This document shows positions 44,360-54,679 of a stretch of DNA of 64,000 nucleotides, piece by piece. Source of the DNA: Macrobrachium rosenbergii (Eukaryota; Arthropoda; Malacostraca; Decapoda; Palaemonidae); the NCBI RefSeq assembly GCF_040412425.1, contig NC_089749.1, forward strand, positions 34,588,070-34,652,069, read 5' to 3'. The position numbers and the translations under genes were made by a program. The notes under the pieces were generated by a model, which was not told where the DNA came from, did no database searches, and worked only from the letters and a program-made list of their open reading frames with translations. The first letter of the stretch is position 1. Each line of letters starts with the position of its first letter.

Positions 44360-45230
44360 TCACTTACTAGATATATCCTTTAGATGAAGAACTTCTGGCT
44401 CTAGCGATGGCCGGCTCCTGCCACCTGGCCAGAAAAAAACCCCTTCGCTCTGACCAAGTTTCGATAGTCTGAAAGCAGTCAGGTTCAGAGCGGGGAGATT
44501 CAAAGATATCCGTGAAGTGGGGTTTGTGCGAGCAGGTCTGCTCATAGGAAGGGTCCTCGAACGCCTACCAACCAGAAGAGAAACTCGAGAACCAGTGGTC
44601 AAGGCCCAAATGGGGATGAGTCATCTCGTCCCTTGTGAGGCCATGAACTTGCGTATGACTTCTCCCAGAATTTAGAACGGGAAAATGAAACATCTATTCC
44701 CGCCCAATCCCAGGAAGAGCATTCTATCTAACTGCCCCAGGGTCGAGTACAGATGAGCTTTATAGAGGAGCCTACGCTGTTCTTGAGGTCGTGAAAATAT
44801 CCACAAGATGGCGACCCCAAAATTTCAAAAATCTTGGCAAACCTCCTGATGAAGGGTCCATTCTTTCGCAGGAGTTGATGGCGCCAACAGAGCAGGTCTG
44901 CTCTAACATTTTCGACCCTGCAACAAAACTTGTGAGAATCGAAATGTTGCGAGCATAGGCTCAAAGAATAATCTCTCTTGCAAGGCTGAACAGGGAACAA
45001 GTAGTATTGTCCGAGTTTGCTAGTGTTGTCCGAACTACACGACAAACTTGGACCTCAAAGAATTGAGAGCTAAAAAGATAGCCGCCAAATCTTTGATGAT
45101 TGCCAGGACACCTGTTCCTCTCTCCAGGTTCCTAACACTTCCTCTCCCAGTGTTGCCCCCAACCTGTTGACGACCCGTCGGAAAAACAACACTAGGTTGG
45201 GTTCAAGCTTGAGGGAGATCCCTTTCTGCA
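44360..45230 (-). pseudogene. RNase H and linker of F
   Basis: Fragments: SLNLPALNLTAFRLSKLGQS (44500-44440; the linker tail shared with C: SSLRLTAFRLSNVYSE), a VDLLCW/RVGAIL-like stretch near 44800, and RNase H pieces to 45230 that include QEVSRSREDVGASLGQ near 45120. Heavily shifted, so boundaries are approximate. Confidence 0.5.
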
Positions 45231-45252
45231 ATTTCATTGGATCAAGCCACCA

Positions 45253-46499
45253 CTACAGATCCTCTTTATATAAGGAAGAATTCTCAATTCCTCTTTCAAG
45301 TCTTCCTTGCTTTGCCAGTTCTCCAACAAAAAGAACTGAAGAGGCCTGAGATGCAGACTCCCCCAGAAAACAAACTTCTCCAGCGAGGAAATGGTCCCCA
45401 GCAGACTCATTCCTTCCTTCACCTAGCATGTTTCCTTTCCCAAGAAGGCCGAGACTTTTCGTACATAGAAGTTGCGTTCTTGCACGAGACGCTATAAAGC
45501 CGCTGAATACATCTGAATTCCCAGACACAATGGACAGTGAGGGATCAGCGCGACTTCTCCACAGACCAGAAGTCCCAGGGACTTCACGAGTTGCAGAGTC
45601 AACTGAAGGTCCTCCAGATACCGCCAACCGACGACGCCGAATCAACCAGTCGTCCAAGAAGAGTGAGATCCTGGCGTGCGACAGATGCAACTGCATCGCA
45701 ACGTTTTTCATGAGACGGTAAACACCCGCCGGAGCAAAATGTGGCGCCAACAGCATCTGGTGTTCCCAGGCGGTCACCCATCTGGGACTGACCAGACCCA
45801 GCGTTGCTTAACCAGGCTGATCGGACGAAGCGGTGTTTTCAACGTGGTATGGCGCCATGCAGAGTCCAAAGCAGAGAGCCCTGAACAATGCGTCTAGTCC
45901 CCCAAGACAACCTGAGATACTTCATCGAACGTGGATGAATTGGGCGTGAAGATAAGTATCTTGGAGATCCAAAGATACCATCAATCCCGGGATGAAGGGT
46001 CCTAGTATTGACTGCTAGGTCTCCATCTTGAACTTTTCCTTCGGACCAAGTTGTTGACCTGTTGACGTCCAAGACGGGTCTCAGCCTACTGAAAGTTTTG
46101 GGACTAGAAACAATCTGTAGTAAAATCCCGGGAACACTGAGTCCAAGACCTGTTCCACTGCTCTCCGCTCGAACATCTGTTCGAGCAGGTCAAACAATTT
46201 TCTGTTTGACAGGAAGGCAGTTGGGAAACAAAAACAAAAGAGGAGGAGACAGGAAGGGAATCAAGTAACCTCTCTCTAACAGTAGGAGGGACCAAACGTC
46301 TGCCCCACTCTTTCCAGGCTTGTGCAAAATGAAGCCTGGTTGCAAAGGGAGTCTGGAGATGAAAGGAGTCACTTGCTACCTCTTTGAAGTGACATTCCTT
46401 CCGGAAAACTCTCTCTCGTGGTGCGGGTCTCGTGTTGCTTCCCATGGAAGCCCCTTTGTTTTCAGGCAAACATTTAGCTTTGCTTACTTTTTGTATCAT
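45253..46499 (-). pseudogene. Reverse transcriptase of F, interrupted by a 5S-rRNA-like insert
   Basis: N-terminal frame 46499-46104: TPFATRLHFAQAWKEWGRRL. Palm pieces: MVSLDLQDTYLHAQFIHVR (about 45985-45930; first Asp), RALCFGLCMAP (about 45890-45855), then the insert, then AGVYRLMKNVAMQLHLSHAR and ISLFLDDWLIRRRR (about 45720-45640; catalytic box). Removing the insert would put CMAP next to AGVYRLM at the spacing seen in A1, so this is a clean disruption of RT between two conserved motifs. Confidence 0.8.
45746..45856 (-). rRNA. 5S-rRNA-like sequence inside the F reverse transcriptase (probable pseudogene)
   Basis: On the minus strand: CCATACCACGTTGAAAACAC near the 5' end, GTCCGATCAGCCTGGTTAAG and CAACGCTGGG (box A area), then GATGGGTGACCGCCTGGGAA (box C, 20 bases identical to canonical 5S rRNA) and CACCAGATGCTGTTGGC at the 3' end. 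The span is about 111 bp versus about 120 for a normal 5S, with several substitutions and small deletions. It is followed by GCCACATTTT, a possible Pol III stop. TGGCGCCA occurs at both edges, as a possible short target duplication. Transcription from the internal promoter is conceivable but not shown. Confidence 0.85.
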
Positions 46500-47060
46500 C
46501 TGAGATCGTGCAAAGCGTTATGAAGGAGATGCAGTTTGAATGTCGATAACTTTAGTTTTGAAAAACGATATTTTTGCTTCTCTGTGTATTTATTTGCTTG
46601 CCAGCAATAGTTTGATGTTTTTATGACATAATGAAAAGCCAAAAATAGACCTGCAAAGCAATATAACTTCGCTAAATAAATGAAGTAAACAGAAAACACG
46701 GCTGAGGTTGGCCAGCGACGCTTACTTTAGTCAAGCTCTGAGCTGCTACTGACTGACTGCCACTGACTGCCCTGCGGCATTCCTGTCTTTCGCTGATGCG
46801 CACTAGTCCACAGGGTTGCCAGTTAGATCGCATTAGATATATTATTTCCATAGCTAAAGAAATTACCACCGATATACAGACAATATCATTACATTATATG
46901 AAAAATGTAATATTTGACTATGATAGGTTACTGTTTTGTTTATAACTCCTAACTGTGGCGAACTTTTAAATAAAACTTTGGAGAAGATAGTCAGATATGT
47001 ATGATGCCATATAAAAAATATCCCAGAAAATTTGATTCCGATTTTTTCGTCAAACGCTCC
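46500..47060. other. AT-rich foreign block in F between gag and RT
   Basis: Base composition drops sharply from the GC-richer gag DNA on the right. It contains no coding frame and no terminal inverted repeats that I can find. TGACTGACTGCCACTGACTGCC (about 46755) is a short direct repeat. It ends near AATCTGATTTT-like sequence and TCGTCAAACGCTCCC at 47047-47062. Probably an unclassified insertion. Confidence 0.4.
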
Positions 47061-47326
47061 CTTAAGACAAAGACAACTCGGACAAGGTGGAGAGAGAGGA
47101 GCGAAGGTTGAAAAGTCTCAGGAAACAGATCCCTAAGAAAAAAGCCAGAGTCTGATAATCAGAAGAAGAAGATCGAAAGAAGTTTCTCTTCATACAAAGG
47201 CTGACAAAGAGGATGTTCTTCCGCAGGTGGGTCTTGGAGGAGTGGTGAAAGTAGTTCGAAACAGATCGTGGCGGGAACTCCAGTCTGATAACGAAAGAAG
47301 TCCAACTAGAGTATGTTAGTAAACAT

Positions 47327-47426
47327 AAAATGTGGAACGATTTCGATTAGCGTGTCATCCTTGCGAAAGAGCCATGCTAATCTTCTCTGTATCGTTCCAA
47401 TTAGTATACTACTGCGAAGCAAGTAC
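47327..47426 (-). ncRNA. U6-snRNA-like sequence (probable pseudogene)
   Basis: The minus strand contains TTGGAACGATACAGAGAAGA followed by TTAGCATGG, identical to the core of U6 snRNA including the ACAGAGA box. It also has GCAAGGATGACACGC (U4-pairing and stem-loop part) and ends in CGTTCCACATTTT. The 5' stem has deletions (CTTCGCAGTAGTATACTAA versus the canonical CTTCGGCAG...ATATACTAAAA), the CCCCTGCGCAAGG segment is changed to CTCTTTCGCAAGG, and the 3' part is diverged. No TATA/PSE-like upstream promoter was recognised. Lies in the gag region of F. Confidence 0.88.
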
Positions 47427-47429
47427 TGG

Positions 47430-48830
47430 CTAAATTAAGAAGGACATCAGATGTTGAAGCGGGTAGTTGTGCGACATGATGAACAACTGGAGTGCAGCGT
47501 CAACACAAGACTTGAAGCTATATCGCGGCGGTAGCGCCGAGCGTCATGGCGTGACGCGCGAGAGGCTCCGTGGCAAGTACTAGAAGAGATTCACACAGCG
47601 TGGCGCGCGGCGTCATGGCTGAAAGCGTAGCGCCCGGCGTCAAGGTGAGGGCGTGAAGCGTGAAGCACGAAGAGCAAGACGCGCTCCTGGCGCGAGACAA
47701 GAGAAAAGGCCAACACCTCAACTTTCGGGAAGACGATTAGGAAGCCACTAAAACACTCTCTAGGCGACAGACGCCTCCAAAACATCTAGCAGACGCAGGA
47801 GACGAAGGTGAAAGTCTGTACCTCTTAACAGGCAGATTCGAATCTTGAAAGGTTCATGAGAGCATCCAGCTGTTGTTGCAAACCCAACAAAATCTTACGC
47901 GTTGGAGAAGCCACTCTCTCGGGGAGAAGGGCTGAACCTGGAGAGAAGGAAGAGGGGCGAGAGCGTATACTTCCTTCACAGGGAAGAAGCTCTAGCCCTT
48001 GCCTTGTAGCGACAGGGGTCAGTAGCGTGATCATTCGAAAAACACTTTATTCTCTTCTGCAGAGGAATATCCACGCAACTTTTGGGGAAGAGTACAAACG
48101 TCTCCAGAGGAAGAGGGCGTGAAGCGTCCTCTCCTCTAAGCTTCTCTTAAGAGGGCGAGAGTCCAACCGAGAGCTCCAACCCCAGGCAGGGAGGACGTGT
48201 CGGAGGACGAGAAGCAATCCTTCAGGATCGTGCTGACACGATCCCTGGCAGCCTGGGTAGCGTCATCAGGACCTGCGAAGGGGCGCCAGATCGGTGGGAA
48301 GCCGTAACCCTCATGCGGCTTTCGACATGCCCCTCCCTGGTCCTGGGAGTTCGACAGAGGTCCAGGCCTAGAGGCATTATAGGCCGATCTGACGCCCCCT
48401 CCACAACACTAGGCACTAGCACTAACACTATGCGTTTGAATTGCATTCACTTTAGTTTCAAGAGCACGCATGACTCCACACGAGAGCCAGGGTGCAGCAA
48501 CAAACTACAGGGTTAGTACTAAAATTTACTACAGGGTTACTAGTAGGAGAAAACCCTGACTGTCCATCTAAGGATGCACTCTAGGAGGAAGATTCCTCAG
48601 CCTATCACGCTCCAATTTAAGCATATAGGCTTCATATTTCTTCCACTCACCCTCAGACAATCCCACACATTCATTACCGATTATCATAGAGCATTGAACA
48701 CCCCCATATCATACATAAAGAGTGAGGAACTATCAAAGTCTTCGATAGCCTCACCTTACATTCACCAAACTACAGACTCGATAGCTAGAGGTAAGACATC
48801 TTAATTATAAGAAAAAGTCAAAAAGCAAAA
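47430..48830 (-). pseudogene. gag region of F
   Basis: Frames at 47785-47518, 48034-47825 and 48446-48222 are in the GC-richer part. The second includes KILLGLQQQLDALMNLSRFE (about 47890-47830), a helical segment. Toward the 5' side (48690-48590) the minus strand reads NECVGLSEGEWKKYEAYMLK and LERDRLRNL, preceded by VQCSMIIG: a C...C then W-K-K-Y spacing that resembles the C-x-x-C-x-D-W...KW motif of family A and B gag. Frameshifted. A short array of GCGT-rich words near 47520-47660 adds low complexity. Confidence 0.5.
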
Positions 48831-48834
48831 TCAA

Positions 48835-49134
48835 AAACAGTCCACAAAGAGCGTATGCCAAGTCACAGATCCAGTCGAATACCAAAAACAACCAAAATAC
48901 TTAAGTGACAACAAATTTCGAAATCCAAATGGCGGAGGAACTGACAACAGGTGTTGACAGTCCGCGACAGAGAAAATCTGAATAGAAAATGGGAATGGTT
49001 CCTGATACCCCTCCCAGTGGCAGGAATGGGTACTAACCACCTGACCGGCCACGCGTGTGCCGAAATTTGAAATTCTGTCGGACTTGGAGAATACAGCTAT
49101 ATATATATCTGGCAGGTAAGTCTCATGAACAAAA
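48835..49134. repeat. 5' leader and terminal repeat of F
   Basis: AGCTATATATATATCTGGCA then GGTAAGTCTCATGAACAAAA at the right end is the inverse of the F left boundary (43050-43090). CAGGTAAGTC is at 49113-49122 (plus strand, pointing out of the element). A GGGAGGGG-type G-rich word lies on the minus strand near 49010. No coding sequence. Confidence 0.7.
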
Positions 49135-49510
49135 GTTTTCAGGAGATTCTACTTGAGTGTTTTTAGAGGGTTTTTTGAAAGCCACTTCAAAACCAGGGTC
49201 TAAATTCAAGACACTGCACCAGGATTCTCTTGCTTGCAGGTTTCAAAAGATCTAATGAGGTCGCTGAGATCCTAATTAGAGGACAGGTCCAAGCCTCTAT
49301 GCTTAAAACACTGAGCCAAGCATTGACCTGTATCCTCTGATTGAAGAAGCCGCCAGCTTTCTGGAGGTCCTCAAGAAGAGTAAAAAATCTGCTATTTGGC
49401 TCACAGTCTCTCAGAAGAGATTTTATTGCTCTCTCACCATCTTCTGAAAATGGTCCACTTAGGCTGGTGGACCCTACTAGAAGCTCTCCTGCATCTAGCA
49501 ATAGCCTCTA
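49135..49510 (-). pseudogene. Tyrosine recombinase N-terminal half of A2
   Basis: The minus strand carries PKWTIFRRW-like (about 49450), a bundle segment with HRSLDLSSN near 49300-49270 and VLKWLSKNPLK near 49190-49165, matching A1 (KHRSLDLLSN, VLKWLTDPSFEPL). It stops at the F boundary at 49134 and continues at 43020. Confidence 0.65.
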
Positions 49511-50400
49511 GAGCTTGTCGCGAAAAACCTTTCGCTCTGACGAGGCTCCTGACAGTCTGAATCCTGAGGAAGTGGGGCTGTCTGAGCAGCAACTGTTTTT
49601 GTGGAAGAAGCCTTGGAAGTCCACAAGAAGATGCAGCAGGTCCAGGAATGACTCCTTCCTGGGCCAGAATGGAGCAACTAAGGTCATCGTGATGTTCTGG
49701 TGAGACGACACCTTGTTGATCACCTCCCTGATCAATCCAAATGGTGGAAAGGCATACAAGTCCAAGCTTGTCCAATCCAATAGTATGGCATCCATTGCCC
49801 ATGCTTGAGGGTCCGGAACTGGGGAGCAAAAGAGAAGCAGGCGGGGGTTCCTTGACATTCCGAAGAGATCTATGGAAGGCTTGCCCCATAGCTTCCATGG
49901 ATCGACACTGACTAGGGGATCTAATTAGGGTCCACTCTGTCGGCAGGACCTGACGGCTCAATTCATCTGCCAAGATGTTCATTCTTCCCTGAATAAAGCG
50001 AGGAATGACTGTGACCTGATTCCGCTCTGCCCAAAGAAGGAGGTTCTTCGCTGTCATGCAGAGAGTAAAGGAGTGAGTCTCCCGGCTTGTGGACATAAGA
50101 CAAGCGCTGATTAAAAGCCACAATAATATAATTGTGTTGTCCACATATACTAGCAATGCAAACTGTAATCTTTTCTGTCTTACCAGCAGATCCAATTGTG
50201 GCTTTTAATCATTATTTTCGATCACAATATGAGGCCCACAGATGGCCTTTAGCTCTTTGACATTTATGTGAATGGTCCTCCTGACCCGGCGTTCATGTTC
50301 CTGAAACCCTTTGATTCCCTAAAAGGACTCCCCAACCTAGATCTGAGGCATCCAATTAAACTCTATGCTGGGGTTCAGAGGCAGAAGAGATGTCCCTAAT
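49508..50400 (-). pseudogene. RNase H and linker of A2
   Basis: The frame 50195-49434 reads VYVDNTIILLW (second Asp), HSFTLCMTAKNLLLWAERNQ, FIQGRMNILADELSR (NILADELSR box), then a switch to LDLYAFPPFGLIREVINKV (49858-49508 frame) and LRQPHFLRIQTVRSLVRAKG. The first Asp and Glu boxes lie upstream (50210-50390: VRELK-like GTCAAAGAGCTAAAG near 50255). Frameshifts at about 50200 and about 49830. Confidence 0.7.
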
Positions 50401-50405
50401 TGAAG

Positions 50406-51450
50406 TCACTCTTCTGAAAACCACCATCGAAGATCCTCTTTGATCTCTGATAAGATGGGGAAGACAAAGGAGTGAGGCTGGGTCTTCCTGCACCAGCTTG
50501 CTTTCAGATGAAATTGCAGGGGCCTCATATGAAGCCTGCCCAACTCACAAATTGCTCTACTGAGTCCAACATGCCCAGGAGACTTGTCCACTGGACAGCT
50601 AAGCAAACTGAGAGGGAGAGGAACTCCCGAACTGTCTGGAGACAAGACTCAATCCTTTTGGGGAATAGAAAAACCCAAAAAGCTCGAGAGTCCAGAATCA
50701 TCCCTAAATCTTCTGTGTCGGAGTCAACTGTGACTTCTGAGGGTTTATCAAAATACCTAACTCTTGTGCTAGGCGAAGCGTCTTCTTCAAGTCCTCTGCG
50801 CACTGAGCTTCCGACGTGGAGCAGAGAAGCCAATTGTCCAAGCAGAGGGACAAATTGATCCCAAGAAGATGAAACCATTTCCCAAGATGAGCGAGGATCC
50901 TGGTGAAAACTTGAGGGGCTGTGGACAGACCAAAGCAAAGGGCCAAAAATTGGAAAATTTTGCCTCAAAACATGAATCTCAGATATCTGCTAGAGTCCAG
51001 ATGGATAGGAACATGGAAATAGGCGTCCTGCATGTCCAGGGTGACCGTCCAGTTACCCTGATGGAGGGAGGACATGACGGCGGGTCGTCTCCATGCAAAA
51101 CTTTGTCTTCACGACGAATAAATTCAGGGCCCTGATATCCAGAACGGGCCTCCAGTCCCCAGTTGGTTGTAAAAACTTCCTGACGCATGATCCAATATCT
51201 TCTCTACTGCCCCTTTGTGAATCAAGGACTACCTCTTGAGCAAGAGCCAAAAACTTCTCAGAGCCTACCAAGTAGGCCGTCAAGGTGATTAGCAATCTGG
51301 ACAAGGGAGGCTTCTCTTTGAAAGGGATGGAGTAGCCTCTTCTCAGCACCTGGACTACCCAGGGGTCTGCCCCTCTGAGACTCCATTCCTCCCAAGAGAT
51401 GTAGCCTGGCTCCAACAGGCACACGAAGGACAGAAGCTTCATGTCTTAGC
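50406..51450 (-). pseudogene. Reverse transcriptase of A2
   Basis: Frames 51442-51053 (WRPVLDIRALNLFVVKTKF, fingers) and 50946-50704 (MALCFGLSTAPQVFTRILAH, INLSLCLDNWLLCS). The catalytic box reads CLDNWLL, so the second aspartate of YxDD is Asn, a change expected to abolish polymerase activity. The thumb motif GMILDSRAFWVFLFPKRIES is in the 50968-50525 frame. Shifts near 51050 and 50700. Confidence 0.75.
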
Positions 51451-53453
51451 AGCAGGCTTGAAGGTTGACTTCTTGATGGACAACGAGAGAGGATGCAGGT
51501 TAGCTCGAGGTCTGGGTTGAGGTCTTGATCATGCTCCATGAAAGAGCTGCAGTTGCAAGGGCAAGAAAGACTTGGAAACAGAGGGGATTTCCTTCGGGCG
51601 CTTAGCAGATTGAGCCAAAAGGTCCGTAATGGACTTCTTCTGAAGGGCTGACAACACTTCTCTAACTGTATCTTGAGGGACAAGATGAGTCTTGTCTAAG
51701 GGAGTAAACAAGAGCGCCGATCTCTGTGTAGATGTTACTCCCTTGGTGGCAAAGGAACACCACAACTCCCGTTTTTTAAGGATGCCCGTCGAGAAAAGGG
51801 AAGCAAGTTCAGTGGAAGCATCCCTGACCACTTTGTCAACATGATAAGACACCAAGCCAGTCAGAAGCAAAGTCTTCGGCAAGGTCTCGACAGTCCTCAA
51901 CTTTTCTCACCAAAGCCCCCACAGTCCAATCCAAAAAACTGAAAATCTCTAAAACTTTAAAAAGATTCTTGACAAGATGGTCAAGATCGAGCAAAGTAAA
52001 CATAATCTTGGCCTAGGAGAATGCAGCTCGACGAGTAGCATCAACCAAAACACAGAAGTCCCCTTGGGAGGAGGTGGAAACTCCCAATGAAGGAGCCTCT
52101 CTGGTAACATAGAAACGGTACTTCTTCAGGAGCTTAGAAGGAGGGAAGGCAAAGGCTGCTTTACCTTGTTCCCTCTTTGAGGCCAACCAACCATCCACCT
52201 CTCGAAGGACTTTCTTGAAGAGGAGGAAAGAACTAACTTGGGGAGACAAGCAGTTTCTGTACAGTTCTTCCTCATGAGGAAGGTAGACACAAGAAAAGCT
52301 GAAGAGGCAGGCTCGAAGAAGTCAGGAAAGTTTGCCAAAAAGAACTTCAGCAAAATGGAGTAAGCCACCGAAGGAGTGGAGTCATGTTCAGCTTCTTCCT
52401 CATCTGACGAAATCAGAGACAAAGAAGGATCCTTGCCTTTGGAAGACGAAGACTTCTTCAAAAAGCCCATAAGATCCTCAAGCTGATGATGAAGTGGGGT
52501 TAAGGAAGAATCCTCCTGAGTAGGCGAGTGCAAAAGAGGCAAGGTTGGTGCTGAGCGGACAGAAGTTGGCACATCTCAGGTTGAAGAACCAGAGTGTGGC
52601 GCCGACACGAGGGACACGCTCCTGGCAGGAGACTGGCACTCGTGAGTGCGAGACCAAAGAGAAGAGGGCAATGAGTGCTTTCATGGAAGATCAGAGTTCT
52701 TAGGAACAAGCACTGGGCACTCGAAAACCTTTGGAAACTTCGGGCTGTCTGGAGGCGGAACAGTGAAGCTGCACGAAGGATGCAGACTCGGCGGAGGGGG
52801 CGACTACCTGTGGGCAAACCCCACCAGCCTCTCTTGGATCTCCGGTATGTCTTCTCCCTCGTGCGGGGGAGCAGGACAGGGACCTTCATCAAGGAGCGCT
52901 GGAGGGACAGGTAGCCACCTCCTCAACACGCACAACACTGTCACTTTGCACTGCACTACTGACACTGGGAACACTGGAAGACCTTTCCACAAAGGCTTTA
53001 AATGACAAACCCAACTCCATAAACATGTTGGCAATTCAAATTTCTTGTCAAACCTAGATTCGAGGCTGGCAATGGTGTCAAGACTGGAAGCATGGAAACC
53101 TGGTAAAGGAGTATGAGGCAAAGAAGTAGGAGGGCTAAGGATTGGAGACAAAGCAGGGATCTGAGAAGAAATAACACTATCTTCTATCACAGGAGGAAAT
53201 GGAACAGGAGCTAAACTAGCATTATTCTTGGTTCTAAGGGCCGCCTTCCTCTTTCTATCCCTATCGCTAAGTGTGATTTCAAAGCTTTCCACTTTTGTTC
53301 ACCCCAATCCTGACATTCTGAACAAGCAAGATCTATATTACAGTCCTGCCCCCTACATTTCACACATTTAGTGTGAGAATCAAAAGAGATCTTAATTAAT
53401 CTAGTCCTACAACCTTCGGAACACCACCAAACACTAGAAGAGGAGTCAGACAT
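51451..53453 (-). pseudogene. gag of A2 with N-terminal Cys cluster
   Basis: The start at 53453 gives MSDSSSSVWWCSEGCRTRLI, then HTKCVKCRGQDC and CSECQDWGEQKWKALKSHL: six cysteines as C-x3-C, C-x2-C-x4-C and C-x2-C, probably zinc-binding. Downstream frames contain PLPGFHAS, WLASKREQGKAAFAF (52220-52170), GVSTSSQGDF and GILKKRELWCSFATKG (51785-51740). Gag would form cytoplasmic particles that package element RNA. At least four frameshifts. Confidence 0.65.
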
Positions 53454-53797
53454 CCTGGCTAATTAGAATAAAGTTAACAGGGCTAACAAAATACTAAATA
53501 GCAGAAGAAAATCTTTGGCGCACACTGAAAAAGCAAAATCCGAATACTTCACCAATACTGGACAAATATCCAAAAAATTATGATAATGATTGCACAAATC
53601 CACCGATGTTAGTCGGGAGCCGGCAGAAAACAAAATGAAGCTCTTTGCTGAGTTGTACTTATCAGTCCTGAAAATGAGCAGGACCTTGTCACCTACACAA
53701 ACAATAGTAGCTCCACTGCAAAATTTGAATTCTTAGACTGCCGTGTAGAAAGCTAGTAACTATGTAATAACTTGGTAAGTCACTTATATAAAAATCA
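53454..53797. repeat. 5' leader and 5' terminal repeat of A2
   Basis: 53690-53797 is the inverted copy of the element's left end: TGTCACCTACACAAAC, TAGAAAGCTAGTAACTATGT and TTGGTAAGTCACTTATATAA. The word TTGGTAAGTCAC on the plus strand faces outward into element E. The leader between has no frame. Confidence 0.75.
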
Positions 53798-53800
53798 CAA

Positions 53801-54140
53801 TTTTTAAAAGTAAATAGTATTTTTCCTAACTATACAAACCCAAGGTCCTTTACATTAGGAATTACTTTCAGCTAAGGCTGGAAACGGCCGTTGAACTTTT
53901 GAACAAGGTGGTTAGGCAGTTACGGTAACTACCATCTGGGAGGCAGGAGTACCACCTGCCCGAATGTAAACATTCCAATTTGCCCTTCAGCCCAGGTATC
54001 AGATTGAGGGGTGGCATGAGGTGGGCATGAAAAGTAATGTAAAAAACCTCGGGTTTGTATAGTTAGGAAAAATACATTTTACTTTTAAAAACTGTGATTT
54101 GTTCCGACACGATATACAAACCGTTGGTCCTTTACATTAG
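53801..54140. repeat. 3' terminal repeat and internal complementary region of E
   Basis: The left arm has TTTTTCCTAACTATACAAAC then CCAAGGTCCTTTACATTAGG. The inverted arm (54035-54092) has AATGTAAAAAACCTCGGGTT then TGTATAGTTAGGAAAAATAC and ATTTTACTTTTAAAAA. The direct copy (54093-54145) has GATATACAAACCGTTGGTCC then TTTACATTAGGAAGACTC. Same architecture as families A-D, with unrelated sequence and no GTAAGT word. Confidence 0.85.
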
Positions 54141-54679
54141 GAAGACTCACTGGTTGGAGGGAGGAATCTGAGTGAGTCTCTAAGAACTGACAGGAGTTCA
54201 CCACACCTTGTCTTCCCTTCCTGGTCGATACAGCGAGGAAGGGAAAACTGCCTCTGACAAAATGATCGGGTTGTAAGAAACACGGGATCAATTGTCAGAC
54301 TTCTGGGTCCCTTTGCGTGAAAGAGGAATTGTCAGTTCTTGCAAATTAGGCTAGGAAGAAATTGGAGTCAGTGATATTAAGTCAATCACAAGCCCTGGGT
54401 TTGTCTTACTGCCATGGTCTCCTTCCCCACCTTGCAAGGGGAAGGAGTGGGGTTGCTTCTATAAACCTGAATGGAAAATAGAATGGGAGCTCCCAATTGA
54501 GTGCTTACCTGCATCGACCGCCAGATCCAGCATGTAATGGCACGTCCACTCCCTGCCTATGGGAAGAGAGCCGAGATGGGGAGAAAGAAGAGAGGTCAGT
54601 CACTCCACATTCATTCTCCCAATCACAACCGTGCATCTTAGGCGAGATGCAACCTGTCCTGTTAGAAGAGCCGGGTTAA

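Larger units (their letters stand above)
43021..49134 (-). mobile_element. DIRS-like element F inserted in A2
   Basis: The left boundary has TCATGAGACTTTACCTGCCA then GATATATATATAGCTGAA. The right end has AGCTATATATATATCTGGCA then GGTAAGTCTCATGAACAAAA at 49092-49130. The left side corresponds to the internal complementary part only; the outer 3' repeat is missing, so F is 3' truncated. Order: gag (48830-47430), RT (46499-45253), RNase H and linker (45230-44360), recombinase (44350-43560). F carries three foreign pieces: 5S-like (45746-45856), an AT-rich block (46500-47060) and U6-like (47327-47426). Confidence 0.75.
41799..53797 (-). mobile_element. DIRS-like element A2 with F nested in its recombinase gene
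   Basis: The best-preserved overall structure in the window. It has inverted termini at 41799 and about 53797 (both with ACTAGCTTTCTACA and its complement, and GTGTAGGTGACA), a 3' module (41799-42130), recombinase halves at 42458-43020 and 49135-49510, linker and RNase H (49508-50400), RT (50406-51450), gag (51451-53453) and a 5' leader. Without F it would be about 5.9 kb, a usual DIRS length. It starts where B2 ends and ends where E starts. Confidence 0.8.

Noticed and set aside
46500..47060. piggyBac-type ends on the AT-rich block in F
   Set aside because: A TTAA lies near the right edge (CCCTTAAG, about 47063), but no matching inverted end or TTAA was found at the left edge.
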